Shown piece after piece: positions 1-9,501 of a stretch of 64,000 bases of DNA (position 1 is the first letter of the stretch; each line of letters begins with the position of its first letter). The translations under genes were made by a program, and so were the position numbers. The notes under the pieces are model-generated. The model saw only the letters and a program-made list of their open reading frames with translations. It was not told the DNA's origin and did no database searches. The stretch is from Cupriavidus numazuensis (GTDB lineage: Bacteria > Pseudomonadota > Gammaproteobacteria > Burkholderiales > Burkholderiaceae): NCBI RefSeq assembly GCF_905397435.1, contig NZ_CAJPVI010000030.1, positions 1-64,000 of the forward strand, written 5' to 3'.

Positions 1-331
1 GGAAAAGTGTGCCCCGGTCACGCCGAAAACGAGTCCTCAGGCGGCTCGATACGCCCCCGTGGAGACTCGCCAACCGCTGAGAACGCTCGATCAGCGCGAC
101 GCCGTCTCAAACGCCACGTCGCACCGATCCATCGGATTCACTCTGGCTCAAGTCCGACAGCCTCCTAGGCCTGCTTTTCAGCGTGAGACCTCAATTCAGG
201 TTTGTGCAAACTTTCCACATTCTGCGGGATACCTTTGAGTCCCGCTTGTCGGTCTGCATCCTCCGTCCCGCGCCCTATGCATTTCGTACGAGTACGCCGC
301 GGAGGAGCAGGAGCGAAGAATGAACACTGAA
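1..331. other. Left edge, no supportable gene
   Basis: One plus-strand frame is open from the window edge to a TAG at 166-168 (55 codons, rich in Arg and Ser). It could be the tail of a gene that starts outside the window, but I recognise no family in it. Between 169 and 331 I see no coding signal and no clear terminator. The first confident gene ends at 332 on the other strand. Confidence 0.3.
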
Positions 332-1471
332 TCATCTGAGCGCGCCGGAACTGCGGAGTCCTGCAATGTCCTTTTCAGAGAGACCGAGCGACCGGAGGAT
401 GACTTCCGCGTGCTCTCCTGGCCGTGTGATGGAGCCTGCAACAGCCGGTGTCAGACTTAGCCTTGGAGCCGGAGCAGGCACGACGGACTCTCCCGATTTC
501 ATGAAGGTACCGCGCGCAGCATAGTGAGGGTGGAGCGGCGCCTCATCGAAATCGAGCACTGGGGCGAAGCAAACATCTGTTCCTTCAAGCAGCTGAGTCC
601 ATTCGGCTCTCGTTAGTGAGGCAAAGAGCGCGGAAAGTTTCTCGTTTAAAGAGGGCCAAGCAGTGAGGTCCAATTGCGAATCGAATTCTGGGTCCTTGAT
701 TCCGCATAACTCCAACAACTGGCGGTAGAACTGTGGCTCGATTGCACCGATCGAGATGAACTTATCGTCTGCACATCGGTAACAGCGGTAGAAATGTGCT
801 CCACCATCAAGGAGATTTGATTCCCGCGTGTTTGACCAACGCCCCATCTGCCGCATGCCGTAATACAGCGTACTAAGCAGTGCTGTTCCATCGCAAATTG
901 CTGCGTCAATTACCTGACCGCGGCCAGATTGCCTCGCATGAAATAGAGCGCACATCATGCCGAACGCTAGCATCATGGCGCCTCCACCGAGGTCTCCGAC
1001 GAGATGCAGAGGCGGACTCGGCGGTTGGCTCGCCTGGCCCATCGCGTGTAGGGCCCCAGACAAGGCAATGTAATTGAGGTCGTGGCCTGCCGCTTTGGCA
1101 AGCGGACCCGTCTGCCCCCAACCAGTCATTCTACCGAAAACGAGGCGCGGATTTCTCGCAAGGCAGACTTCGGGACCTAATCCGAGCCGCTCCATCACCC
1201 CCGGTCGAAAGCCTTCAATTAGCCCGTCCGCATCGTCCAGGATTCTCAGCACAATGTCGGTCGCTTCTGGCGACTTAAGATCTAGCGCGATGGACTTTCG
1301 TCCACGTTCAATGCACTCCTCGTTGCCACCCGTAGCGGAGGGCGTATCTAGAGGTGGCTTTTCGATGCGAACAACTTCAGCGCCCATGTCAGCGAACATC
1401 ATGGCGCAAAAAGGCGCCGGACCAAGTCCAGCGAACTCGACAATCTTCAGTCCTGTCAGCGGGCCGCTCAT
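332..1471 (-). CDS. Alpha-methylacyl-CoA racemase-like CaiB/BaiF family protein
   Basis: A 379-residue class III CoA-transferase-fold protein. It keeps the three residues known as catalytic in the racemase branch: His130 with Asp131 in AGHDLNY, Asp160 in LVGDLGGG and Glu245 in IEPQFY. It would therefore epimerise the alpha carbon of 2-methyl-branched acyl-CoAs rather than move CoA between acids. The start was placed at MSGPLTGL, where homology begins; an ATG 78 bases upstream would add an unrelated tail. It is the last gene of the minus-strand set thiolase, dehydrogenase, hydratase, racemase. The gap to the hydratase is 180 bases, so it may have its own promoter. A close relative sits at 58504-59649. 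CoA transfer remains an alternative. Confidence 0.88.
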   Translation of the reverse strand: MSGPLTGLKIVEFAGLGPAPFCAMMFADMGAEVVRIEKPPLDTPSATGGNEECIERGRKSIALDLKSPEATDIVLRILDDADGLIEGFRPGVMERLGLGPEVCLARNPRLVFGRMTGWGQTGPLAKAAGHDLNYIALSGALHAMGQASQPPSPPLHLVGDLGGGAMMLAFGMMCALFHARQSGRGQVIDAAICDGTALLSTLYYGMRQMGRWSNTRESNLLDGGAHFYRCYRCADDKFISIGAIEPQFYRQLLELCGIKDPEFDSQLDLTAWPSLNEKLSALFASLTRAEWTQLLEGTDVCFAPVLDFDEAPLHPHYAARGTFMKSGESVVPAPAPRLSLTPAVAGSITRPGEHAEVILRSLGLSEKDIAGLRSSGALR

Positions 1472-1651
1472 TATTATGCGCCTGAGTAAAGGGGGGAGCA
1501 CGGCGTTCGGACCCAGGAAAAAAATCGAGTCCATCACGGTGAAACGCACGCGTGGGTTGAAGCGCGGACATGCCAGCTACTCGGCTATACGGCAGGCCCG
1601 CTATCGTCGGGCTGCCGGGGGTGTGTCTGTAGCCGTCCTTGATGCTGCGAA

Positions 1652-2419
1652 TTACGTTCCAGTCCAGACCGGCAATCGTTTTTCGGTGAATGCCAACGCG
1701 CCTTCTCTTGCATCCTTGGAGTCGAAAATAGGCGACAGAATGTGCTTTTGATTCTCGAACATCTCCTGCCGCTTCCAATCACGGGATTCGATCATCACTC
1801 GCTTGCTCGCAGCTACCGAGAGGGGACCGTTCTGTGTGATAGTTGCCGCAAGTGTCAGCGCAACTTCGAGCGCGGCACCGCGACCTGTTACGCGGTTCAG
1901 AAGCCCCAGTTCATACGCGCGAGCTGCCGTTAGCATATCGCCGGTAAGTGCATATTCCATGGCCACGTGGTGGGGAATACGGTTGGCGAGCCTAAGGAGG
2001 CCACCGGCCGATGCCGCGAGTCCGCGCTTGACTTCAGGAAGACCGAACTTTGCATCGTCAGCCGCCACGAGAAGGTCGCATGCCAAGGCAAGTTCGAACC
2101 CCCCAGCGAGTGCATAGCCTTCGATTGCGGCAATCATGACTTTCTTGGGGGGCGTTTCAGTGATACCGCCGAAGCCGCGACCTGGGATGTTGGGTCGCGG
2201 GGCACCTTGAGAAAATCCCTTCAAATCCATCCCGGTGCAGAAGGTTCCTGCCGCGCCAGTGATGACACACACACGAAGGTCATCGTCTCTTTCAAACTCA
2301 TCAATGGTCTCCGACAGCGCAAGTGCAAGTTCGTAGTTCATTGCATTGCGTGCGTGAGGCCGGTTCAGCGTGAGCACGAGAACGTTGCCCCGCTGCTCTT
2401 TCAATAGTTCTGACGTCAT
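1652..2419 (-). CDS. Enoyl-CoA hydratase/isomerase family protein
   Basis: A 255-residue crotonase-fold protein, the usual length for the family. The oxyanion-hole segment is AIEGYALAGGFELALACD. Both glutamates expected for syn-hydration are visible, in GLPEVKRG and in HVAMEYALTGD, so it should hydrate a trans-2-enoyl-CoA to the 3-hydroxyacyl-CoA. It lies 35 bases downstream of the SDR dehydrogenase and shares its direction, which fits consecutive beta-oxidation steps. The ribosome-binding site before its ATG is weak, so translation may depend on coupling to the upstream gene. The natural chain length or branching of its substrate cannot be told. Confidence 0.9.
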   Translation of the reverse strand: MTSELLKEQRGNVLVLTLNRPHARNAMNYELALALSETIDEFERDDDLRVCVITGAAGTFCTGMDLKGFSQGAPRPNIPGRGFGGITETPPKKVMIAAIEGYALAGGFELALACDLLVAADDAKFGLPEVKRGLAASAGGLLRLANRIPHHVAMEYALTGDMLTAARAYELGLLNRVTGRGAALEVALTLAATITQNGPLSVAASKRVMIESRDWKRQEMFENQKHILSPIFDSKDAREGALAFTEKRLPVWTGT

Positions 2420-2454
2420 AGTGATGGATGTAAGTAAGGTCAGCGTCCAACGGG

Positions 2455-3219
2455 TTAGCGAGGGGTCATCCGAATGGCGCCGTCGAGACGAATCGTTTCA
2501 CCGTTAAGCATGGGATTCTCGAGAATATGAAGTGCCGTCAGTGCGAATTCGTCGGGTGTCCCGAGTCGCGCGGGATGTGGCACGGAGGCGCCCAGGGAGG
2601 CCTTCACGTTTTCCGGCAGCCGCGCAAGCAGAGGGGTGTCGAAGATACCCGGTGCAATGGTGCAGACACGAATCATTCTCTGGGCGAGGTCTCGAGCAGC
2701 GACCAAGGTCATCCCAACAACCCCGGCTTTGGCAGATGCATAAGGAATCTGACCGATCTGCCCTTCAAAGGCCGCCACTGAAGCCGTAAGAACGCATGCT
2801 CCGCGTTCGCCGTCAATTGGCTCATTCTTGGCCATCCGTGCAGCCGCCAGCCGCAACGAATTGAACGTTCCGATAAGGTTGATCCGCACGATCGACTCGA
2901 ACTTCTCCAGCGATCCAGGCGTACCATCTTTCTCCACTAGGCGAACCGGTCCTCCCAAACCTGCGCAATGTACGAGGGCTCGGAATTCGCCGCAGGCTAC
3001 GGCCTCATCAAACACCTTGCTCATATCATCCGGGTCGCAAACATCGGCCTTTACGAACTTGGCTCGAGGCCCGAGCGCATCTAAAGCCGCAGCACCGCGT
3101 TCCTCTGAAAGGTCGCAGATTACGACGTGCACACCGCGGTCTATGAGTTGACGTGCGGTTGCGAGTCCAAGCCCGGAGCCGCCGCCGGTCACCACTGCGC
3201 TCATGTTTGCAAGTTTCAT
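2455..3219 (-). CDS. SDR-family 3-hydroxyacyl-CoA dehydrogenase
   Basis: A 254-residue short-chain dehydrogenase. The N-terminal cofactor motif is TGGGSGLG, and an acidic Asp after the second strand (VVICDLSEE) points to NAD. The catalytic Ser, Tyr and Lys lie in LTASVAAFEGQ and PYASAKAG. Overall it resembles the type-2 (HSD17B10-like) 3-hydroxyacyl-CoA dehydrogenases, which oxidise 3-hydroxy-2-methylacyl-CoAs among others. A GAGGA site stands seven bases before the ATG. The gene sits between thiolase and hydratase, which agrees with the third step of beta-oxidation. The substrate is inferred. Confidence 0.88.
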   Translation of the reverse strand: MKLANMSAVVTGGGSGLGLATARQLIDRGVHVVICDLSEERGAAALDALGPRAKFVKADVCDPDDMSKVFDEAVACGEFRALVHCAGLGGPVRLVEKDGTPGSLEKFESIVRINLIGTFNSLRLAAARMAKNEPIDGERGACVLTASVAAFEGQIGQIPYASAKAGVVGMTLVAARDLAQRMIRVCTIAPGIFDTPLLARLPENVKASLGASVPHPARLGTPDEFALTALHILENPMLNGETIRLDGAIRMTPR

Positions 3220-3288
3220 TCTGATGTCCTCGAAGGGAAGTTAGGTCGTCGATCGGTCCACACTTTTCGTTGGACCGTTAAGTGTGGT

Positions 3289-4467
3289 TCAAAGTCTCTC
3301 AATGATGGTTGCGTTGGCCATACCACCGGCTTCACAGATGGCCTGCATGCCATACCGTCCACCGCCGTCCTCCAATGAGTGGAGCATTGTGGTCATGATT
3401 CGTGCGCCAGACGCTCCCAGCGGATGTCCTAGCGCGATTGCGCCGCCGCGTGGGTTGAGCAGGGACGGATCAGCATCCAGGTCGTGTTGCCAGGCTAGCG
3501 GCACGGGCGCGAACGCTTCATTGACCTCGTAGTGCGATAGATCTGAAATGCGCAAGCCGGCCTTTTCAAGGGCGCGCTTGGATGCTGGGATTGGTGCCGT
3601 AAGCATCAAAAGAGGGTCATCGCCTCTAACGTCAAATGCAGCGAAACGGGCTCGAGGCCGAAGCTGTAGACGCTCCGCGGCGCGCTCACTGACGATCAGC
3701 AAGGCCGCTGCACCGTCGGTCATTTGTGAGGAGTTGCCTGCAGTGATGCGCCAATCCAGTTCGGGAAATCGCTCGGCTAGTTCGTCGGTGCGGAAAACTC
3801 TTTTCAGCTGCCCCAGAGCTGGGGCTGTGGTCTCAGGACGAATCGTTTCGTCCGAGTCGATGACGCCATGTGGCGTGGTGATCGGTACGATCTCGCGACG
3901 AAACGCTCCAGATGCCTGGGCGGAGTGAGCTCGAGCGTGTGACTGAGCGGAATATTCGTCGAGCGTGCTTTGGGTTAGCCCCCACTTCGAGGCGACCAGC
4001 TCTGCTGCAACCCCCTGCGACACGAGACCGGGAGAGTATCGTTGCGTTACTAACGGTCCGTATGGATCTTGTCCCATGCGGGCACTTCCCATCGGGATCC
4101 GGCTCATCGACTCAACACCGCAAGCGATCACGATGTCATAGGCTCCTGCCATAATGCCCTGTGCAGCGAAATGCACAGCCTGTTGGCTCGAACCGCATTT
4201 CCGGTCAATCGTGGTCGCGGGAACATGTTCCGGGAATCCCGCCGCCAGCCAAGCAATTCGACCAGGCGTTGCTGACTGCTCGCCAACTTGACTGACGCAA
4301 CCCGTAATGACGTCGTCCACCATGCCTGGATCCAAGCGGTTACGTTGGACGAGTGCTGTAAGCAGTTGAGCCAAGAGTTCAGCGGGGTGCATTTCGCAAT
4401 ATGCACCGCCTGGTTTGGCTTTACCCATAGGACTGCGGATGGCATCGACGATGAACGCCTGTTGCAT
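3289..4467 (-). CDS. Acetyl-CoA C-acyltransferase (thiolase)
   Basis: A 392-residue degradative-type thiolase with the full catalytic set. The acyl-accepting Cys91 is in DRKCGSSQQA, the His is in ALGHPLGASGAR near residue 348, and the second Cys is in the C-terminal ICEAGGMAN near 378. It should cleave a 3-oxoacyl-CoA with CoA to acetyl- or propionyl-CoA. The ATG follows a GGAGAC site by about six bases. It is the promoter-proximal gene of the minus-strand beta-oxidation operon and diverges from the IclR regulator. It contrasts with the Cys-less thiolase-like proteins at 25908 and 50444. Confidence 0.93.
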   Translation of the reverse strand: MQQAFIVDAIRSPMGKAKPGGAYCEMHPAELLAQLLTALVQRNRLDPGMVDDVITGCVSQVGEQSATPGRIAWLAAGFPEHVPATTIDRKCGSSQQAVHFAAQGIMAGAYDIVIACGVESMSRIPMGSARMGQDPYGPLVTQRYSPGLVSQGVAAELVASKWGLTQSTLDEYSAQSHARAHSAQASGAFRREIVPITTPHGVIDSDETIRPETTAPALGQLKRVFRTDELAERFPELDWRITAGNSSQMTDGAAALLIVSERAAERLQLRPRARFAAFDVRGDDPLLMLTAPIPASKRALEKAGLRISDLSHYEVNEAFAPVPLAWQHDLDADPSLLNPRGGAIALGHPLGASGARIMTTMLHSLEDGGGRYGMQAICEAGGMANATIIERL

Positions 4468-4792
4468 TAGAGTCTCCGGCTGGAATTTATGCAGGAATGA
4501 TACGGATGTCTCGAAATGGCGACATCACATCTCATTAAACGATAGCGTGTTTTTTATCGGAAGTAAATGAAAGAACAGACTATTGATATCGATTAATGGT
4601 CTATTGGATTAAAACGAGATGGTCGTATCTAGTAATGGTCAAATTGAATTGAGTGATCGATGTTAGCTTCACAAAATCTACCGGAAGACCATTCAAATGA
4701 CGGATGATGTCCACGGTGCTTGACGAGGAGAAGTAAAGGCTATCTAATGTAATTTCTGAGACGGATGTATCAAAATAAAGGAAATGACTCAT
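4468..4792. promoter_or_regulatory. Divergent AT-rich promoter region of the thiolase operon and iclR gene
   Basis: This 325-base gap between divergent genes is clearly more AT-rich than its surroundings from about 4530 on. It has a short inverted repeat, CGATA with TTATCG, around 4540-4560 and several TAAT/ATTA tracts. It is the obvious place for back-to-back promoters and an IclR operator, but I cannot fix promoter boxes. A 63-codon minus-strand frame inside it has no ribosome site and looks accidental. Confidence 0.55.
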
Positions 4793-5581
4793 ATGCAGGC
4801 AAAGGGCGAGCAGGACACCGATGGGAGACTGGTCAGTGCTCTTGCACGCGGCATCGCGATAGTTCGATGCTTCACGCCGACGCGCCAGGAGCTGAGCGTG
4901 CGTGAACTAATAGAACTGACCGGATTGCCGAAGCCAACACTGTTTCGGCTCCTCGAGACATTGTGCGACTTGGGCCTTCTTCATTATTCCGAGCGCTTGT
5001 CAAAGTATGTCGGCGGCGTCGGATTATTGAACTTTGCTGCCCCGGTGCTTGCTCGTATGACTGTGAGGCAACTGGCAAGACCGATGATGGAGGAGCTGGC
5101 CAATCACATCTGCGGTCAGATGCAGCTTGTCGTCGGCTATCGGGACACTTTGAGTTACGCAGACATCGTTCAAGGCTCCGGCAGTAAGGTATTTCGTCCT
5201 GAGGTCGGTATGTCAGTTTCCATATCGAGAACGGCTTCAGGCCGCGCTTACCTATGTTCCTTTGCGGAGAACGACCTGGCCGACTATCTAGAGAAGTTCC
5301 GTGAGCGACATCCTGGAAGAGAAGAATGGTTGCTGGAAAGGTTGGAAGACGCACGTCAAGATATCGCTGAACATGGTTTCTGCCGAGGACACCGCGACCT
5401 TCACCGGGAGATCGAAGTGATTGCCGTTCCCATGCGATGGCGTCGAGACGAAGAGTCTTGGATTTTCTCAGCATCGGTTCCAGTCTTTAGCCCTCAGAGT
5501 AAGGCACTAGTTGAGGACGTCGGCCCCCGATTGGTTTCATTGGTGCGCAACGTGGAGGCGTCGATCGGTGGGGTAAGTTGA
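4793..5581 (+). CDS. IclR-family transcriptional regulator
   Basis: An IclR-type regulator of 262 residues. The winged helix-turn-helix comes first, with LTGLPKPTLFRLLETLCDLG as the recognition region, followed by the effector-binding domain. The start was set at the second ATG (MQAKGEQ), because an AAAGGA site ends nine bases before it but only about one base before the ATG at 4784. It faces the thiolase operon across an AT-rich gap, so it probably controls that operon and itself, with an acyl-CoA or related acid as effector. It is a paralogue of the regulator at 6710-7540; both carry the same PKPT.FRL core and a similar RPEIG/RPEVG stretch. Confidence 0.92.
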   Translation: MQAKGEQDTDGRLVSALARGIAIVRCFTPTRQELSVRELIELTGLPKPTLFRLLETLCDLGLLHYSERLSKYVGGVGLLNFAAPVLARMTVRQLARPMMEELANHICGQMQLVVGYRDTLSYADIVQGSGSKVFRPEVGMSVSISRTASGRAYLCSFAENDLADYLEKFRERHPGREEWLLERLEDARQDIAEHGFCRGHRDLHREIEVIAVPMRWRRDEESWIFSASVPVFSPQSKALVEDVGPRLVSLVRNVEASIGGVS

Positions 5582-5608
5582 GACGGGGGGCTGCGCTGGG
5601 CCCAGGCT

Positions 5609-6640
5609 TCACTTGTCAAGCGCTGTCCCAGATTCCTTGATCATGAGCAACCAGCGTTCACGCTCGCGGTCCTGGAATGCTGAAAATTCTGAGGGTGAAC
5701 TACCCACAGGCGATACGCCCAATGCCGACATACGCGACTTGACGTCGCTGTCAGAAAGAGCGTGATGCAGTGCGCGATTGAGAAGGTCAATTCGTTCTTT
5801 CGCCGTTGCTGCGGGAACGGAAAGCCCAATCCAAATTGGTAGGGCATAGGTCGGAAATCCAGACTCTGCAACGGTAGGAACTTGCGGTAACAGCGCAGAC
5901 CGCTTATTGCCGACGCTTGCGATAGCGCGAAGCTTGCCTTCTCGAATCAATGGGGTCGTAAAAGGCACCGTCATGATTCCAATATCGACGCGACCGGCGA
6001 GAACATCGGGCAATGCCGCAGACTCTCCTTTGTATGGCGCATGTACCAAGCTCACACCCGCCATCTTGCTTAGGTACGCCATTCCCAAATGAAGCGGCCC
6101 TTTGTTCCCCGTTGACATGTACGAGACAGAATCCTTTTCCGCCTTAGCCTTTGCGATGACATCAGAGAGTGATTTGAATGGGCTGTCCGCCTTTACGACC
6201 AGCACATAGTCGACCGTACATACTTCTCCCACAGCCGCAAAATCCCTTTGTGGATGGTAAGGAGTCTCCGGAATCGTGAGCGAATTCAGAATATTCGTCC
6301 CTACACCTCCGAAAAGCACGGTATAGCCGTCTGGGTTCGACTTCGCGACAAATGCGGCACCAATAGCCCCGGCAGCGCCGACGCGATTTTCCACTACAAC
6401 TGGCCGTTTCAGCATTTCTTGCATTGGCCGTGCCAATAGCCTTGCCAGTACGTCCGTGGAGCCACCTGCTGAGAAGGGTACTACTATTACAATCGGCCTG
6501 TCGGGGTACGCCGCAAAAGCCGGAGAGCTGATTCCAGCGGTCATACTAACGAGCGTGGTGGTCAAAGCTGTCTGGAGTAATTTCCGGCGGTGACGGTTGA
6601 GCAGAGCGGAAAATTGCAGGATGCGAATCGGCGAAAACAT
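5609..6640 (-). CDS. Bug-family tripartite tricarboxylate transporter substrate-binding protein
   Basis: A 343-residue periplasmic receptor. The N-terminus is a long signal region ending near AFAAYPDRP, followed by the family hallmark IVVPFSAGGSTDVLARLLA. The middle holds the usual GTGNKGPLHLG-like ligand loop. Such receptors normally feed carboxylates to a TctA/TctB permease, but no permease gene lies nearby, so it is an orphan receptor. It may work with a distant permease or in sensing. A strong AAGGAGAG site precedes the ATG. It lies 69 bases after the iclR gene on the same strand and is convergent with the other iclR gene. Confidence 0.9.
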   Translation of the reverse strand: MFSPIRILQFSALLNRHRRKLLQTALTTTLVSMTAGISSPAFAAYPDRPIVIVVPFSAGGSTDVLARLLARPMQEMLKRPVVVENRVGAAGAIGAAFVAKSNPDGYTVLFGGVGTNILNSLTIPETPYHPQRDFAAVGEVCTVDYVLVVKADSPFKSLSDVIAKAKAEKDSVSYMSTGNKGPLHLGMAYLSKMAGVSLVHAPYKGESAALPDVLAGRVDIGIMTVPFTTPLIREGKLRAIASVGNKRSALLPQVPTVAESGFPTYALPIWIGLSVPAATAKERIDLLNRALHHALSDSDVKSRMSALGVSPVGSSPSEFSAFQDRERERWLLMIKESGTALDK

Positions 6641-6709
6641 TGTCTCTCCTTGAGTCCTTATTTTTACTGTGGCTCAGATTTTCTAAGTACGCTTCAACGG
6701 CAAATCCCG

Positions 6710-7540
6710 CTATCCACGGGGCGCACCTAGTGCGACTTCCACGTTGTGGACGAGCGTCGAAAGCCGCATGCCCAAGTCGCTAAGCAACGTTGGCTCGCTG
6801 CTCAATCTGTACGCGGGAATCGTGCAACCAAAAATAAAACGGCGGTCATTGATAATCGCACGTACAGGTACTGCGACTCCCACAGTGTTGTGATGAAGCT
6901 CTCCCTGATTGCGGCAATACCCTAGCTCCGCCAGATCGGTCCGCGTCTGATGCATCTTGTCGTCGAACCAGGAGCGACGTTCTGGGTGTTCAACACGCAA
7001 GCGGCTAAGGATTGCGTTGTACTGATCCTCAGGGAGGAGGCTCAAGAATGCTCGTCCCGTAGCCGCTCTGGTAAGAGACACGGTAGTGCCGATTTCCGGC
7101 CTAAAAACCGAGTTTTCACGTCCTTGCACGGTCTCTACATATATGAGATCCATGTCGTGAGTGCTTGCAGCGAGGGAAATCTGACCGTCCACAGCGTCGG
7201 CAAGCTCCTGCATCAGAGGCCGCGCGATCGATCTAATCGTCATCCCGGACAATAATGGTGCAGAGAGTTGCAGTACGCCTGGTGCCAGAGTGTATCGGTT
7301 GCGGCGCTCCGAGTAGTGCAATAGGCCAAGATCACGCAACGTTGCCATTAGGCGGAACGCTGTGGGCTTTGGAAGCATGGATCGCTGTACTATATCCTTG
7401 GCGCTTAAGTCATGTTCCTCGGCTGTGAAGCACTGAAGAATTCTTATTCCCCGAGCAAGAGCGTTGCTTGGGACTTCTTCCTTTGAGGCGGAAATGGCCG
7501 CCTTCGAGGACGAATGGGGCTGTAGAGGGATGGCGGCCAT
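6710..7540 (-). CDS. IclR-family transcriptional regulator
   Basis: A 276-residue regulator with an N-terminal helix-turn-helix (MLPKPTAFRLMATLRDLGLLHYSERR) and a C-terminal IclR effector domain. It begins only nine bases after the stop of the SDR gene, so it is co-transcribed with the ligase/dehydrogenase operon it probably regulates. The ribosome site is weak, which fits coupled translation. It is a paralogue of the plus-strand IclR protein at 4793-5581, and the two may respond to the same compound. The first 25 residues (Ser/Ala-rich) are an unconserved extension. Confidence 0.9.
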   Translation of the reverse strand: MAAIPLQPHSSSKAAISASKEEVPSNALARGIRILQCFTAEEHDLSAKDIVQRSMLPKPTAFRLMATLRDLGLLHYSERRNRYTLAPGVLQLSAPLLSGMTIRSIARPLMQELADAVDGQISLAASTHDMDLIYVETVQGRENSVFRPEIGTTVSLTRAATGRAFLSLLPEDQYNAILSRLRVEHPERRSWFDDKMHQTRTDLAELGYCRNQGELHHNTVGVAVPVRAIINDRRFIFGCTIPAYRLSSEPTLLSDLGMRLSTLVHNVEVALGAPRG

Positions 7541-7549
7541 AATTTGTGA

Positions 7550-8290
7550 TTACAGGTGGACCATGCTGACGGTAAGGCCGCCATCGATGTACAACGTTTG
7601 CCCTGTCATGAAGCCGCCGCGCGGGTCGAGCAAAAACGCCACTGCATGAGCAATCTCTTCGGGCTCCCCTACTCGTTGCAGAGGTACTGCCGCGACCAAA
7701 GCCTTTGTACGCGGGTCGTCGGGGCGACTTGCAGTCCGGAAGAGCTCAGTAGCAATCGGGCCGGGAGCAATCACATTGACAGTAATGTTGTGCTCCGCGA
7801 GTTCCAGAGCGGCAGTCCGGCTCATACCGACGACACCCGCTTTTGAGGCACTGTACGCCGTGCGATTTACTTTTCCGAGCGCCGCGCGAGATGAGAGATT
7901 TACAATGCGTCCGCGTTGCGTGGCGCGCATGCCTGGCACGACGGCCTGAGTGCAAATTAAAGTGGCGTGGAGATTTAGCTTTGCTGCCTCGATCATATCT
8001 TCGATGGTGCAATCGTCCAGAGAGGTCGTAGGGGCCATCGCGGCGTTGTTGATCAGACCGTAGAACGGCCTCTCAGCCGCAAGCTCCGACACGAGTTTGC
8101 GGGTACTCTCAGGGTCCGAAAGATCGACGCAGTGAAATTCCTCATGGGATTGCAAATCGTCAGGACGGTTACGTGCCAGCCCAACAACGCTATAGCCGTC
8201 AGCGGCCAGCCTACGCATTACCGCACGTCCGATGCCCCTACTCGCGCCTGTTACCAGCACACGTTCCCCGGCGATCGTTACATTCGTCAT
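7550..8290 (-). CDS. SDR-family oxidoreductase (FabG-like)
   Basis: A 246-residue classical short-chain dehydrogenase. It has the TGASRGIG cofactor motif, NNAA, a catalytic Ser in NLSSRAALG and YSASKAG with catalytic Tyr and Lys; the C-terminus ends in the usual GGFMTGQTLYIDGG segment. Arg in GLARNRP after the second strand hints at NADPH, but either cofactor is possible. A GGAGAG site precedes the ATG. In context, 44 bases after an acyl-CoA dehydrogenase and next to an iclR gene, it could oxidise a 3-hydroxyacyl-CoA or an alcohol of the same pathway. The substrate is not readable. Confidence 0.88.
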   Translation of the reverse strand: MTNVTIAGERVLVTGASRGIGRAVMRRLAADGYSVVGLARNRPDDLQSHEEFHCVDLSDPESTRKLVSELAAERPFYGLINNAAMAPTTSLDDCTIEDMIEAAKLNLHATLICTQAVVPGMRATQRGRIVNLSSRAALGKVNRTAYSASKAGVVGMSRTAALELAEHNITVNVIAPGPIATELFRTASRPDDPRTKALVAAVPLQRVGEPEEIAHAVAFLLDPRGGFMTGQTLYIDGGLTVSMVHL

Positions 8291-8334
8291 TATCTCTCCT
8301 CTTTTGTGTAAGCGTGGTTCGGTTCAGTTCAAGC

Positions 8335-9501
8335 TCATGACAGCATGCGCTTTCCGATGATGAGCTTCTGAATCTCGGAGGCACCCTCGTAGATCCGCAT
8401 TGGCCTGACGTCACGATAGAGGCGTTCAATAACAGAGCCCACAGTGACCCCTGTACCACCGAAGAGCTGGACCGCGGAGTCCACAACCCTTTGGGCGGCT
8501 TCCGTGGCACCGAGCTTGGCTAGCGCTACCTCCCGCGTCACCGGCTTGTCTGTCGTGTCCTTTAGCCAAGCTGCGCGATAGACCAACATGGCGGCAGCCT
8601 CCAAGTCGAGCGTCATATCAGCAATCTTCATGCGCACGGTGTCCATGTCGGACATCTGAACGCCAAATATCTTTCTAGAACGCACGCGATCCAGAGTTTC
8701 GTTTAATGCCCGACGGGCAATGCCCACGGCGGCTGCCCCGACAGAGGTTCGAAAGATATCAAGCGTCCCCATTGCCAGCTTGAAGCCGGCACCCGGCTCG
8801 CCTAGCAATCGTTCGGCAGATACTCTGCATCCATTGAAGCGCAGCGTCGCAAGCGGATGCGGGGAGATGATGTCGATACGAGATTCGATGGAGAGCCCTG
8901 GTGTGTCGGCGTCGACGAGCAAGGCTGAAAGGCCTTTACTTCCCGGCACGTCTTCGGTTCGCGCGATAACAATGTACTGGTCCGCAATCCCCCCATTCGA
9001 TATCCAGGTCTTCACGCCATCAATGACGTAGTGCTCCCCCTCTCGCCGAGCAATCGTGCTCAAAGAGGCGACGTCAGAGCTGCCATCGGGCTCTGACATC
9101 GCGAAGGCCGCAATACGGGTTCCTCGTCGGACCCCATCCAGATAGGTCGCCTGCATTGCGCTGCTGCCATGGCGCCAGATGGCGGCGGAGCCAATGCCTT
9201 GCATGGCAAAGACAAAATCTACCAAGGCGCTGTCGTAGGCCAGTGCTTCACGAATGGCACTCACCGAACGGACGTCTACGATCTCGCCTTGACCTGTGTC
9301 CGGAACGGCGTAAGCCAGAAGCCCGGAGGCACCCAGAGCGCGAGCGATGGCGCGACATTGTTCATCGAGCGTTAGGGACGCGATGTCTGCTTCCAGAGCT
9401 GGGAAGTTCTGGCGCCACACTGTCATCCTGGATTCAATCTCCTCATGCCGAGCATCAAAGAAGGGGAGATTCCACAGTTTCCATTGCAGGGCATTCTTCA
9501 T
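8335..9501 (-). CDS. Acyl-CoA dehydrogenase, glutaryl-CoA/MCAD-type active site
   Basis: A 388-residue FAD flavoenzyme. The substrate-side motif MSEPDGSSD lies at 135-143, FAD contacts are around KTWISNG, and the catalytic base is Glu372 in IYEGASEIQ near the C-terminus, as in medium-chain and glutaryl-CoA dehydrogenases. It introduces a 2,3 double bond into an acyl-CoA. Its start overlaps the end of the ligase gene by four bases (ATGA), so translation is coupled. The product would feed the hydratase at 1652. Electrons would go to an ETF encoded elsewhere. Chain length and branching are unknown. Confidence 0.92.
   Translation of the reverse strand: MKNALQWKLWNLPFFDARHEEIESRMTVWRQNFPALEADIASLTLDEQCRAIARALGASGLLAYAVPDTGQGEIVDVRSVSAIREALAYDSALVDFVFAMQGIGSAAIWRHGSSAMQATYLDGVRRGTRIAAFAMSEPDGSSDVASLSTIARREGEHYVIDGVKTWISNGGIADQYIVIARTEDVPGSKGLSALLVDADTPGLSIESRIDIISPHPLATLRFNGCRVSAERLLGEPGAGFKLAMGTLDIFRTSVGAAAVGIARRALNETLDRVRSRKIFGVQMSDMDTVRMKIADMTLDLEAAAMLVYRAAWLKDTTDKPVTREVALAKLGATEAAQRVVDSAVQLFGGTGVTVGSVIERLYRDVRPMRIYEGASEIQKLIIGKRMLS

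Noticed and set aside
1074..1751. Plus-strand frame of 225 codons
   Set aside because: It is antisense to the racemase gene and runs into the hydratase gene; no motif and no ribosome site.
4601..4792. Small minus-strand frame in the AT-rich divergent promoter region
   Set aside because: No ribosome site, and it occupies a promoter region; low-GC DNA gives such frames by chance.
5597..5606. CTGGGCCCAG palindrome between the convergent iclR and Bug genes as a terminator
   Set aside because: No T-run follows on either strand and the stem is short.
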